From Nocardia amikacinitolerans NBRC 108937 (GTDB lineage Bacteria; Actinomycetota; Actinomycetes; Mycobacteriales; Mycobacteriaceae), in contig NZ_BDAU01000021.1 in the NCBI RefSeq assembly GCF_001612615.1, forward strand, positions 62,001 through 126,000: DNA of 64,000 nucleotides, in the 5' to 3' direction. Position numbers and translations under genes: made by a program. The notes under the pieces were generated by a model. It saw only the letters and a program-made list of their open reading frames with translations. It ran no database searches and was not told the origin of the DNA. Numbering within the stretch: the first letter of the stretch is position 1; the number at the start of each line of letters is the position of its first letter. Shown here piece after piece: positions 8,216-16,503 of this stretch.

Positions 8216-9751
8216 TCAGAGCTTGCGCGACCGCAGCTCGTGCCCCTTGGACGTCTTGCACCGGCCCGACTCCAGATCCCACTGCCAGCCGTGCAGGTTG
8301 CAGGTGAGGGTGTTGCCCTCCACCACACCGAACTTCGACAGATCGGCCTTCAGGTGCGGGCAGCGCCGCTGCACTTCCCAGCCCGCGAGTTCGGTCGAGG
8401 CCGAGTCGTCGTGCGCCTCGGCGAACCAGCCGTCGGCGTAGGCGATGCGCTCGTCGGTGAGGCACTTGAAGAAGGTGTAGAGGAACTCGTTGTAGCCGCC
8501 GATGCGCCAGGCCTGGAACCGGGTGGACAGGAAGATGGTGTTCACCCAGTCGGGCTCGTTGTCGCGCAGCACCGTGCGCACCAGCTCCGGCGCGATGCGG
8601 AAGCCGTAGCGGTACTTGCCCTCACCCTCGATGGGTGCGCGCACGGCTCGCTTCGGGAAGTCGAGCACCACTGTCTCGTCGCCGATCACCAGGCCGACGG
8701 GGTAGCCGATGCCGTCGCAGATCAGATCGCTCTGCGCCATGATCGGCTCGAACAGCTTTCGCAGCGGCTCGAGCAGCGAACCGTCGCCGGTCGCCCACGA
8801 CGCCTTCTCGGCCTCCAGCACGGGGGCGAGACGTTCGGCCATCCGCTCGATGTAGCCCGCCTTGTCGGCGTAGATCTCGGCGGGGTCGAACGGGTGGGTC
8901 AGCGACAGTTCCTTGCCGCGCACGTCGGCGACCGAGCCGGGGATCATCAGGATCCCGCCCTCGTTGCCGTGGATCTCCATCTGCTCCAGGAACACCATCT
9001 GGTCAGGGAAGATGTTGCCCTCGTCGCCGCGGTCGTCGTTGAGGTAGCGCAGCTCCGGATCGAGGAACACCGGCGGGCCCGCCGACGGCACCACCCAGGT
9101 CGCGCCGACCTGTTCGATGTAGCTGCGCGCCCGGTCCATGCCGCGCTGGCGCTTCTGCTTGCCGAAGTTCGACTTGGTGCGGGACGGGATGTCGTACACC
9201 ATCGGGTACCAGATGGCGCCCGAGTACTGGAGCAGGTGGATGTCGACGTGGCCGAACGCGTCGTGCAGCACGTCCATGTCCACCGGGCGGGCGTCGTTCA
9301 TGTTGAAGCAGACCGTCTCACCGTCGGAGACGACCAGACCCGAGTCGCCGATCGGTCCGTCGGCGGGCGCGCGCAACGCGATGATCATGATGTCCAGCTC
9401 GCCGCCGGGACCGGTCACCGTGTGCTTGACCGAGTCCTCGGTCTCCACGAACCTGTGAAAGCCCAGCTTCTCCAGCTCGCGGCGCAGGTCAGGCACGGGG
9501 TAGTCCGGCAGCAGCACGGTCGCGTCCTTGTTGACGTGCTCGGCCAGGTGCTTCGCGTCGAAGTGGTCGCGGTGCAGATGCGAGACATAGAGGAAGTCGC
9601 AATTGCCCAGCTCGGCCCAGTCGAGCTGGGTGTTGTCGGGAAACGGGACCCACGAAGCGAAGTACGCGGGGTTGACCCAGGGATCGCAAAGGATCGATCC
9701 CGCCGCGGTTCGAATGTGGAATCCGGCGTGTCCGACGCTGGTGATCTGCAC
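8216..9751 (-). CDS. MBL-fold hydrolase with C-terminal Rieske [2Fe-2S] domain
   Basis: 511 residues. The N-terminus has the metallo-beta-lactamase motif SHLHRDHFD near residue 57, in an UlaG-like fold that begins with SVGHAGFHI. The C-terminus (about 415-511) is a Rieske domain: CPHLKADL, then about 14 residues, then CNLHGW, giving the Cys-x-His and Cys-x-x-His ligands. This combination resembles the CMP-N-acetylneuraminate hydroxylase-like family, but the substrate need not be a sialic acid. GAGGAAC lies just before the ATG. It is transcribed convergently with the BP74-like gene, and a lipoprotein gene ends 83 bp upstream on the same strand. Domain calls are firm; the reaction is unknown. 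Confidence 0.8.
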   Translation of the reverse strand: MQITSVGHAGFHIRTAAGSILCDPWVNPAYFASWVPFPDNTQLDWAELGNCDFLYVSHLHRDHFDAKHLAEHVNKDATVLLPDYPVPDLRRELEKLGFHRFVETEDSVKHTVTGPGGELDIMIIALRAPADGPIGDSGLVVSDGETVCFNMNDARPVDMDVLHDAFGHVDIHLLQYSGAIWYPMVYDIPSRTKSNFGKQKRQRGMDRARSYIEQVGATWVVPSAGPPVFLDPELRYLNDDRGDEGNIFPDQMVFLEQMEIHGNEGGILMIPGSVADVRGKELSLTHPFDPAEIYADKAGYIERMAERLAPVLEAEKASWATGDGSLLEPLRKLFEPIMAQSDLICDGIGYPVGLVIGDETVVLDFPKRAVRAPIEGEGKYRYGFRIAPELVRTVLRDNEPDWVNTIFLSTRFQAWRIGGYNEFLYTFFKCLTDERIAYADGWFAEAHDDSASTELAGWEVQRRCPHLKADLSKFGVVEGNTLTCNLHGWQWDLESGRCKTSKGHELRSRKL

Positions 9752-9834
9752 TAGCTGTTCCTCCTACGCCTGCTGGGCGTTGCCAGCCACCCAGGTTAAT
9801 AGCTGCATTCCCATGACGACGCTCACGGTGCCCG

Positions 9835-10782
9835 CTACGGCGAGACGTCGCCGATGCAGTAGCCCTCGTCACCCTCGGCCAGCGTGAACGTGCGCGTCTT
9901 GGTGACGCCGGAGGAGTTGGTGACCGGCACCTCCACGGTGAGGTAGCCGGAGCCGATGCGATCCGAGAAGATCTGCTGACCTGCGAAGTCGGTCACGCCG
10001 GTCAACTTGCCCGGGTTGTTCGCCAGCGGCGGCGCAGTGGGGCTTCCGGTGCCGCTCGGATCCCATTCGGCGGGGGTGGCCTTGCAGATCAGCGGGTAGT
10101 CGCCTTCCTTGTCGGCCGGGTCGAGCGGTTCGCCGACGAAGCGAGCCAGGTAGCGGCGCACCGTGTGGCGGGCGTCTGCGTCGTTGGGGCCGATCTCGGC
10201 GCCCGCCGGGAACACACGCGGGCAGGCGTAGCCGGTTTCGATCGCGCCGCGCTCGACGGTGACGGTGGCGGACCGGCCCTTCCACGTGACGGTCTTCGCC
10301 GTGGCGGTGCCGGGCTGGGCGATGGTGGCGAGGATGGTCTGCTTGTCCTCGTACATGTCGGCCACGTTGCCCGGCGCCATGGTCCAGCACTTCTCCTGGA
10401 GTTCGGCGATGGTGCCGGACTCCAGGTCGGCGGCCCAGCGCCGCAGCGCGGTCGCCGCCTCCGGCACGCCGGCCACCGCGCCGACCTCGGGGGCGTCGGC
10501 GGGCGGCGGGGGGAGGGTGCTGGTCGCCGCGGTGCTGGGTGCGGCGGACGGGACGGCGGCGGGTGGGGTCGTCAGCGCTTTCGCGGGCGCGGGATCGTCG
10601 CCGGGGATGCCCGAGACGGAATCGCACGCGCTCAACAGAAGTGCGCCGCCGAGTGCGAGCGCGGCGAGGGATCGCGCGGTACTGGAGCGTCTGCCCGGGT
10701 CGGATGTTGTCGGGGAACTCTCGCTCGATGCTGTGTTCCTGATGGTCCGGTCGCCGCACGGCAGCGGTCGGGCGCGTTCCAC
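9835..10782 (-). CDS. Secreted lipoprotein of unknown function
   Basis: 315 residues. An N-terminal signal with lipobox LLSAC (Cys near residue 45) is followed by a Pro/Ala/Thr-rich linker and a globular domain with four further Cys, probably exported and lipid-anchored. The GTG at 10782 is chosen because AGAGGA lies 8 nt upstream on the minus strand. The mature part (KCWTMAPGNVADMYEDK, then ACPRVFPAG) resembles conserved mycolate-actinobacterial lipoproteins, but I do not recognise a named family. It is divergent from the acyltransferase gene with 99 bp between starts. Confidence 0.7.
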   Translation of the reverse strand: MERARPLPCGDRTIRNTASSESSPTTSDPGRRSSTARSLAALALGGALLLSACDSVSGIPGDDPAPAKALTTPPAAVPSAAPSTAATSTLPPPPADAPEVGAVAGVPEAATALRRWAADLESGTIAELQEKCWTMAPGNVADMYEDKQTILATIAQPGTATAKTVTWKGRSATVTVERGAIETGYACPRVFPAGAEIGPNDADARHTVRRYLARFVGEPLDPADKEGDYPLICKATPAEWDPSGTGSPTAPPLANNPGKLTGVTDFAGQQIFSDRIGSGYLTVEVPVTNSSGVTKTRTFTLAEGDEGYCIGDVSP

Positions 10783-10866
10783 TTCGACGATCCTCTTTCT
10801 AGGCGCGATCGGTGCGGATCCCGGATCCGGCGGGCGTCGCGGCTGCCGGATGGGAAAGTCTGCGAC

Positions 10867-10884
10867 TACGCTAGCGGAATTGTG
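10867..10884 (+). promoter_or_regulatory. Possible leaderless -10 box for the acyltransferase
   Basis: TACGCT (10867-10872) lies 9 nt before the GTG at 10882 and there is no Shine-Dalgarno between them. The same hexamer occurs 8 nt before the glf start. Confidence 0.35.
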
Positions 10885-11631
10885 GAACCCGTCTACCGGA
10901 CGATCATCGGGCTGGCCCGGACCGTCTTCTTCGTGCAAGGTCTGAAGTTCACCGTCAAGGGCGCTGAACACATTCCGCCGACCGGTGGTGCCGTCATCGC
11001 GGTCAACCACACCGGCTACCTGGACTTCACCTACGCCGGTCTGCCGGTGCGCAAACCCAAGCGCTACGTCCGGTTCATGGCGAAGAAGGAAGTCTTCGAC
11101 AACAACATCTCCGGCCCGATCATGCGGGCGCTCAAGCACATTCCGGTCGACCGGGCGGCGGGCGCCGACTCCTACAAGGCAGCGGTGGACTACCTGCGGC
11201 GCGGGGAACTGGTCGGCGTCTACCCCGAGGCGACCATCAGCCGCAGCTTCGAGATCAAGGAGTTCAAGTCGGGCGCGGCGCGAATGGCCATCGAGGCGGG
11301 CGTGCCGATCGTTCCGATCGTCATCTGGGGCGCGCAGCGCGTCTGGACCAAGGGTTTCCCGAAACGCTTGGGCCGCACCAACACTCCCATCTCCATCATG
11401 GTTGGCGAGCCCATCCAGCCCTACGAGCCCGCCGCCGACCTCACCGCCGAGCTCCGCGCCACCATGCGGCGGATGCTGCTCGAGGTGCAGGACGGCTACG
11501 AGCACGAGCCAGGCGCCTACTGGGTGCCCGCGCGCCTCGGCGGCAGCGCGCCGACCCTGGAGCAGGCCGACGCCATGGACGCCGCCGAAGCGGCGGAGAA
11601 GGCGGCCCGCCGCGCGAGTCGCGCCGACTGA
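10882..11631 (+). CDS. 1-acyl-sn-glycerol-3-phosphate acyltransferase (PlsC family)
   Basis: 249 residues. The HX4D catalytic motif is present as NHTGYLD near residue 40, with the second conserved block YPEATIS near residue 115 and the Pro-rich strand PIVPIVIWG after it. This is the PlsC fold that transfers an acyl chain to lysophosphatidate or a related lysolipid at the inner face of the membrane. The C-terminal 30 residues are Ala/Glu/Arg-rich. The GTG start opens a hydrophobic segment directly, and a TANNNT box 9 nt upstream suggests a leaderless transcript. Which lysophospholipid it uses cannot be told. Confidence 0.85.
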   Translation: MEPVYRTIIGLARTVFFVQGLKFTVKGAEHIPPTGGAVIAVNHTGYLDFTYAGLPVRKPKRYVRFMAKKEVFDNNISGPIMRALKHIPVDRAAGADSYKAAVDYLRRGELVGVYPEATISRSFEIKEFKSGAARMAIEAGVPIVPIVIWGAQRVWTKGFPKRLGRTNTPISIMVGEPIQPYEPAADLTAELRATMRRMLLEVQDGYEHEPGAYWVPARLGGSAPTLEQADAMDAAEAAEKAARRASRAD

Positions 11632-11764
11632 CCCGCGCACGTCAGGCCGTCACCTGGCACGGGGTGGCGGCCGGGAGGTAGCCGCGCGATGCGTTCCGCC
11701 GCGCACCGGCGACCTCGATCACCACCTCACGCCTTCGACCCAACCCGGGTGAGGACGGCCGATT

Positions 11765-11793
11765 TTGAATCACCCGCACCCGGCGACTAGAGT
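11765..11793 (+). promoter_or_regulatory. Predicted promoter of tRNA-Gly
   Basis: TTGAAT (11765-11770) and TAGAGT (11788-11793) are separated by 17 nt, a good sigma-70-type pair located 46 bp before the tRNA 5' end. Confidence 0.45.
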
Positions 11794-11838
11794 TGCACCT
11801 CGCACGGCAACGCACCCTCGGGTCGCCACGCGGTGCAC

Positions 11839-11911
11839 GCGGATGTAGCGCAGCTGGTAGCGCATCACCTTGCCAAGGTGAGGGTCGCGGGTTCGAATCC
11901 CGTCATCCGCT
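11839..11911 (+). tRNA. tRNA-Gly(GCC)
   Basis: A full cloverleaf can be drawn: acceptor arms GCGGATG and CATCCGC, D-stem GCGC/GCGC, anticodon stem TCACC/GGTGA with loop TTGCCAA giving anticodon GCC, and T-arm GCGGG-TTCGAAT-CCCGT. The discriminator base is T and CCA is not encoded. No integrase or duplicated 3' end is seen nearby. Confidence 0.95.
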
Positions 11912-12093
11912 CTTCCACTCCTTTCGGTCGTACATATTCGACATCAATCCATCGCAGGGGCGTCCGGTGTGTGCCGCGCCACGCGCCCAAGATCGGCTAC
12001 GATCACTCCTGCCTCTCGGTCCAGCAAACGGCCGCTGAGTATGTCGGCGTGCCCCGAGGGGTAGCGCCATGTTCGTCGTGATCGGAGGCCGTG

Positions 12094-13320
12094 GTGTCGT
12101 TGCGCACCCACGATGCTGATGTCGCTGTCGATTCGGGGTGGTTGGACCGGGAATCGACGATGCTGCTGGTCGAGGACGACCCCGGCGATGCCCTGCTCGT
12201 CGAGGAACTCGTCGCCGACGCGGCGCAAGGTCTGCGCCTGGAGTGGGTTCGGACGCTGGCCGAAGCGGGTGAGCGGCTGCGCGTTTCGGTCCCCGATTGC
12301 GTACTGCTCGATCTGCACCTCCCCGACGCCCAGGGCCTGGAGGCGCTTGCCAGGATCCGCGCGTACAACGATCAGGTCGCCGTCGTGGTGATGACGGGCC
12401 TCGATCAGGAGCGCACCGGCTTGGACGCGGTCGCCTCCGGCGCGCAGGACTACCTGGTGAAGGGTCGCGTCGAACCCGAATTGTTCGTTCGCGCCGTGCG
12501 TTACGCGATCCAGCGCAAGCACGCCGAACGCACGAGCGCGGCTCTGCAGGCCAGCCAGATGCGGGCCCAGGAGAACGCCCGACTGGAGCGCGGCCTGCTG
12601 CCGACACCACTGCTCGGTCCGGACCGGACCGTCGAGGTGGTCTCGCGCTATCGCCCCGGTCGCGCCCATTCGCTGCTCGGCGGCGACTTCTACGACGTGG
12701 TCCAGGGCGAGGACGGCACGGTGCACGCCGTCATCGGCGACGTTTCCGGGCACGGTCCCGACGCCGCCGCCACCGGCGTCGCGTTGCGATTGGCTTGGCG
12801 CACATTGGTTCTCAGCGGCGTCACCGGTCTGCGGCAGTTGCGACTGCTGGAGCAGGTACTGCTCGCCGAGCGCACCGACCGGCAGACCTTCGCGACCGCG
12901 ACCAGCCTCGTCCTCGATCCGCGGACCCGCCGAGTGCACGTCTGGCGCGCCGGGCACCCAGGCATGCTGCGCCAGCGCGGCGAGGAGTTGCATTGGCTCG
13001 AGGTGCCCGGCGGACCCGCGCTCGGCTTTCTGCCAGGGCGCGCCCAATGGTCGAGTCACGAGGTCGAACTGCCGGACGACGCCGGCTTGCTGCTGTTCAC
13101 CGACGGCCTCTTCGAGGGCCGCGTCGGCGCTGGTGCGCAGCGACTCGGTGAACAGGGCCTGCTCGAATTGGCGGGCACGGTGCCCGCCGAACGGACCGAA
13201 CCGTTCGTCGACGAGCTGATCCGCCGGGTCGAGGAATTGGCGGGCGCCGCAGGCGGTTTGGACGACGACGTGGCGATCTTGTATCTGCGCTGGGCAGCAG
13301 ACGGGAGGCGAGACCGATGA
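12094..13320 (+). CDS. Response-regulator PP2C (RsbU/RsbP-like) serine phosphatase
   Basis: 408 residues. An N-terminal receiver domain (about 20-140) has the acidic pair in LVEDDPGD, the phospho-acceptor Asp in LLDLHLPD and Lys in LVKGRVE. The C-terminal SpoIIE-type PP2C domain (about 175-400) keeps the metal-binding Asp motifs GGDFYDV, GDVSGHG, FTDGLFEG and DDDVAIL, so it should be active. Starts at GTG 12091 and 12094 are both possible; GGAGG at 12084-12088 suits 12094 better. The next gene, a histidine kinase, overlaps by 4 bp. It probably dephosphorylates a STAS anti-anti-sigma factor, perhaps the one encoded at 15.4-15.8 kb. Confidence 0.88.
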   Translation: MSLRTHDADVAVDSGWLDRESTMLLVEDDPGDALLVEELVADAAQGLRLEWVRTLAEAGERLRVSVPDCVLLDLHLPDAQGLEALARIRAYNDQVAVVVMTGLDQERTGLDAVASGAQDYLVKGRVEPELFVRAVRYAIQRKHAERTSAALQASQMRAQENARLERGLLPTPLLGPDRTVEVVSRYRPGRAHSLLGGDFYDVVQGEDGTVHAVIGDVSGHGPDAAATGVALRLAWRTLVLSGVTGLRQLRLLEQVLLAERTDRQTFATATSLVLDPRTRRVHVWRAGHPGMLRQRGEELHWLEVPGGPALGFLPGRAQWSSHEVELPDDAGLLLFTDGLFEGRVGAGAQRLGEQGLLELAGTVPAERTEPFVDELIRRVEELAGAAGGLDDDVAILYLRWAADGRRDR

Positions 13321-14921
13321 CGAGAACGACCGTGGGCAGACTGACCGCGCAGGGCTGGTTCCAGCTCGTGCTCGCCGTGATGGTCCTTGTGGTGATCGTC
13401 GGCGCGATCGCGGGCTGGCAGGTCATCGCGCACACCAACCAGGTCACCGACCGGCTGCTCAGCCAGACCATGCCGGCGGCCGCCGAGGCGTACCGCCTGG
13501 AAAGCGCGCTGGTGAACCAGGAAACCGGCCTGCGCGGTTACGCCATCGCCGCCGACCCGCGCTTCCTCGAACCGTTCGACGAAGGCAAACGGGAACAGGA
13601 GCGCGCGGCGGCGCGGCTGCGCGAGCTGCTCGCCGACCGACCGGACCGGATCGCCGATCTCGAAATGGTGGAGCGGGCGGCGGCGCGGTGGCGCGAGGAG
13701 TACGCCGACCCGCTCGCCGCGACGGTGACCTCCGGCACCACGCGTCCGGTCGAGACCACGGCGGCATTGCGCGGCAAGACCATCTTCGATCAGGTGCGCG
13801 CCGCCTCCGCCACGCAGAGCGACAACATCGCGGGCGAGGTCGCGAAGGGCAACGAGGAACTCGCGCAGTCGCGCACGGTGCGCAACGCGGTGCTCGCCGG
13901 CTTGATCGCCACCTCCCTGCTGACCGGTGTGGTGCTGCTCGTGCTGATCCGGCGACTGGTCGCGCGCCCGCTCGGCCAGCTCACCGAGTCGTCCAAGCGG
14001 GTCGCCGACGGCGAATTCGACCATCGCATCGACGCGCACGGTCCCGCCGACCTCGCCCTCGTCGCCGAGGCCGTCGAGGACATGCGCCGCAGGATCGTCG
14101 CCGAGCTGAGCGCCTCCCGTACCCAGCAGGCGCTGCTGGAGCAGCAGAAGGCCGACCTCGACCTCCAAGCCGAGGAACTGCGCCGCTCGAACGCCGAGCT
14201 GGAGCAGTTCGCCTACGTCGCCTCGCACGACTTGCAGGAGCCGCTGCGCAAGGTCGCCTCGTTCTGCCAGCTGCTGGAGAAGCGCTACGGCTCGGAGCTG
14301 GACGAACGCGGCAAGCAGTACATCGACTTCGCGGTCGACGGCGCCAAGCGCATGCAGGTGCTGATCAACGATCTGCTGACCTTCTCCCGCGTCGGCCGGA
14401 TCAGCGAGGGCATCCAGCCGACCGGGCTCGACCAGCCGTTGCAGAAGGCGCTCACCAACCTGTCGTCGGCCATCGAGGAGACCGGCGCGACCATCGAACT
14501 ACCGGACGAACTACCCGAGATCCTCGGCGAGCCGACCCTGTTGACGATGTTGTGGCAGAACCTCGTCGGCAACGCCATCAAGTTCCGCAAGCCCGACCTC
14601 TCGCCGGTGGTGCGCATCGACTGCGAGCGCGCCGCGGAAGAGGCCGAGGGCTGGCAGTTCTCGGTGACCGACAACGGCATCGGCATCGCACCGGAATTCG
14701 CCGAGAAGGTGTTCGTCATCTTCCAGCGCCTGCACGGCCGCGACGAATACAGCGGCACCGGAATCGGTTTGGCCGTCTGCAAGAAGATCGTCGAATATCA
14801 CGGCGGCAGAATCTGGATCGATACCGATCATCGCGACGGCACCCGCCTCTGCTTCACCCTCCAGGCCGTCGAACCCGCGAGCACGGAGTCCAGCCCGATC
14901 ACCGAAGGAGCCAACGTATGA
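13317..14921 (+). CDS. CHASE3-HAMP sensor histidine kinase
   Basis: 534 residues. TM1 is at about 15-38, an extracytoplasmic CHASE3-like helical domain at about 40-180 (with NQETGLRGYAIA), TM2 at about 185-208 and HAMP at 209-262. A coiled coil rich in Glu/Gln leads to the phosphorylation site SHDLQEP near residue 304. The HATPase has NLVGNAIKF (N box), DNGIGIA (G1) and GTGIGLAV (G2). The HisKA/HATPase subtype is that of cyanobacterial phytochrome-like kinases. Its ATG overlaps the phosphatase stop (ATGA) and its stop overlaps the next gene, so the three are translationally coupled. The signal is unknown. Confidence 0.9.
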   Translation: MTRTTVGRLTAQGWFQLVLAVMVLVVIVGAIAGWQVIAHTNQVTDRLLSQTMPAAAEAYRLESALVNQETGLRGYAIAADPRFLEPFDEGKREQERAAARLRELLADRPDRIADLEMVERAAARWREEYADPLAATVTSGTTRPVETTAALRGKTIFDQVRAASATQSDNIAGEVAKGNEELAQSRTVRNAVLAGLIATSLLTGVVLLVLIRRLVARPLGQLTESSKRVADGEFDHRIDAHGPADLALVAEAVEDMRRRIVAELSASRTQQALLEQQKADLDLQAEELRRSNAELEQFAYVASHDLQEPLRKVASFCQLLEKRYGSELDERGKQYIDFAVDGAKRMQVLINDLLTFSRVGRISEGIQPTGLDQPLQKALTNLSSAIEETGATIELPDELPEILGEPTLLTMLWQNLVGNAIKFRKPDLSPVVRIDCERAAEEAEGWQFSVTDNGIGIAPEFAEKVFVIFQRLHGRDEYSGTGIGLAVCKKIVEYHGGRIWIDTDHRDGTRLCFTLQAVEPASTESSPITEGANV

Positions 14922-15361
14922 CCTTTCCCGGCAGGCCGATCGACATCCTGCTCGTCGAGGACGATCCCGGCGACGAGTTGATGACCCGGGAGGCATTCGA
15001 GGACAACAAGATCGGCAACACGCTGCACGTCGCGCACGACGGGCAGGAGGCGCTCGACTTCCTGTACCGGCAGGGCGAGTTCGCCGACGCGCCGCGACCC
15101 GATCTGATCCTGCTCGACCTGAACCTGCCGAAATACGACGGCAGGCAGGTGCTGGAGAAGATCAAGGCCGATCCGGACCTGACGCACATCCCGGTCGTCG
15201 TGCTGACCACCTCGGCCGCCGAGGAAGACATTCTGCGCAGCTACAAACTGCACGCCAACGCGTACGTGACCAAGCCGGTGGACCTCGACCAGTTCGTGGC
15301 CGCGATCAAGCAGATCGACGAGTTCTTCGTGCAGGTCGTCCGGTTGCCGCGGCAGCGTTAG
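14918..15361 (+). CDS. Single-domain response regulator (Rcp1-like)
   Basis: 147 residues, only a receiver domain. The acidic pair is in LLVEDDPGDE, the phospho-acceptor Asp in LLDLNLPK, the Thr in VLTTSAA, and the Lys in VTKPVDL. GAAGGAG lies 6 nt before the ATG, which overlaps the kinase stop codon. With no output domain it should act by protein contact, either as the kinase's direct partner or as a phosphate shuttle to the receiver of the PP2C phosphatase two genes upstream. That route is inferred. Confidence 0.9.
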   Translation: MTFPGRPIDILLVEDDPGDELMTREAFEDNKIGNTLHVAHDGQEALDFLYRQGEFADAPRPDLILLDLNLPKYDGRQVLEKIKADPDLTHIPVVVLTTSAAEEDILRSYKLHANAYVTKPVDLDQFVAAIKQIDEFFVQVVRLPRQR

Positions 15362-15412
15362 GCTTCGCGGCGGCCGGGACGGACTTCGTACGGCAGCGCC
15401 CTCGAGGCGGGC

Positions 15413-15775
15413 TCAGCTCGGGGTGCTGCTCTCGTCCGCGGCGAGGGCGGCGTCCAGCGAGGGGAACACCGAGAGCAGCTCGTCGAGCGCGGTGAGTTCG
15501 ATCGGGCGGCGCACCGCGTCGGAGGCGACGACGCGCAGCCGGGCAGGCTGCGCCTCGGAGGCGACGAGCAGCACGCTCAATCCCGCCGAGCCGAGGAAAC
15601 CGACCTCCAACATGTCGATGACCAGCGACTTCCCGCCGCGCTGAGCGTCTTCCAGGGCGGCCTGCAGCTGCGGCGCGGAAGCCATGTCGACCTCGCCGTG
15701 CACGGTGACGACGGCCATGTCGCCGTCCTCGCGCACCCGCACGTCGAGAACCTTGGACGCGCCCTCGCCGCTCAC
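15413..15775 (-). CDS. STAS-domain anti-sigma factor antagonist
   Basis: 120 residues forming one STAS domain: the strand TVHGEVDMAS near the start, then VIDMLEVGFLGSAGLSVLL. The Ser of GSAG is at the position phosphorylated in RsbV/SpoIIAA (usually D-S-S/T-G), so switching by phosphorylation is possible, although the preceding Asp is Gly here. The GTG at 15775 is chosen because GGGAGG is 6 nt upstream on the minus strand; longer versions from 15823 or 16003 are possible but unsupported. It faces the kinase/receiver operon and is divergent from the anti-sigma kinase. It probably binds that kinase and frees a sigma factor encoded elsewhere. Confidence 0.82.
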   Translation of the reverse strand: MSGEGASKVLDVRVREDGDMAVVTVHGEVDMASAPQLQAALEDAQRGGKSLVIDMLEVGFLGSAGLSVLLVASEAQPARLRVVASDAVRRPIELTALDELLSVFPSLDAALAADESSTPS

Positions 15776-16033
15776 CGCCGACCTCCCAGCTCGCAATTCG
15801 CCACTTTCCCACCTCTGCAGCATCGAGCCTCGCCACGCGGGGCGTGACAAGGCTGTGAGCGTCTCTCGAGTCAACTTACCCGATCGCGGCTGTCGTAATC
15901 GCCGCGTCGAAATACCGAGACGGACACCACTATCGGCCACCTCATACCGGGTGATCGGGCTTGCCCGGTGCGCGAATGGGTATTGCTCTGGGCGAGAAGG
16001 CAATCGACATGGACGTTGCAGGGAGGCAGCGAG

Positions 16034-16453
16034 GTGACCACGTCCCGCTCACTTCGGCTTCGAACGCCGCCGAGACCGTTGGAGCTGGACTTTCCGGCGA
16101 CCGCCGATCGTTTGGCCCAGGTCAGGCACGCTCTTCAGGACTGGCTGGAGCAGTGCGGCATCGGCGCCGAGCGCGCCTACGACGTGCTGCTCGCGGTCGG
16201 GGAGGCCTGCACCAACGCGGTCGAGCACGGCCACCGCGGCGACGGCGGCACCGTGCGCGTGCGCGCCTTCTACACCGGCGCCGAGTTGAATGTCACAGTC
16301 GCCGATCACGGCCGCTGGAAGCCGCCCGACCCGCAGGCGAGGTCGGTGCGCGGCCGCGGGCTGGCCATCATCCGCGCGGTGATTCCCGAGGTAGATGTGA
16401 CCACCGGGGAAGGTGGGACCACTGTGGCGATGCGGCTTCCGCTCACCGCCTGA
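16034..16453 (+). CDS. Anti-sigma serine kinase (RsbW/SpoIIAB-like GHKL ATPase)
   Basis: 139 residues. The GHKL ATP-binding motifs are EACTNAVEHG (N box), VADHGRWK (G1) and GRGLAIIRAV (G2). The opening LELDFPATADRLAQVRHAL is typical of actinobacterial RsbW-like proteins. GGGAGG at 16021-16026 is 7 nt from the GTG start, which decides it. It should bind a sigma factor and phosphorylate a STAS antagonist. Both the antagonist (15413-15775) and a PP2C phosphatase (12094-13320) are neighbours, but no sigma factor gene is in the window. Confidence 0.85.
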   Translation: MTTSRSLRLRTPPRPLELDFPATADRLAQVRHALQDWLEQCGIGAERAYDVLLAVGEACTNAVEHGHRGDGGTVRVRAFYTGAELNVTVADHGRWKPPDPQARSVRGRGLAIIRAVIPEVDVTTGEGGTTVAMRLPLTA

Positions 16454-16503
16454 TTCCGGGGCTTAGTCCCGCGCTCGCTTGCTACCACCTGGATACTGGA
16501 CAG

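Noticed and set aside
11839..11911. tRNA-Gly as an attachment site for an integrated element
   Set aside because: No integrase gene or duplicated tRNA 3' end is seen on either side.
15978..15983. GGGTAT resembling a SigB/SigF-type -10 element before the anti-sigma kinase
   Set aside because: No matching GTTT-type -35 is found at the right distance.
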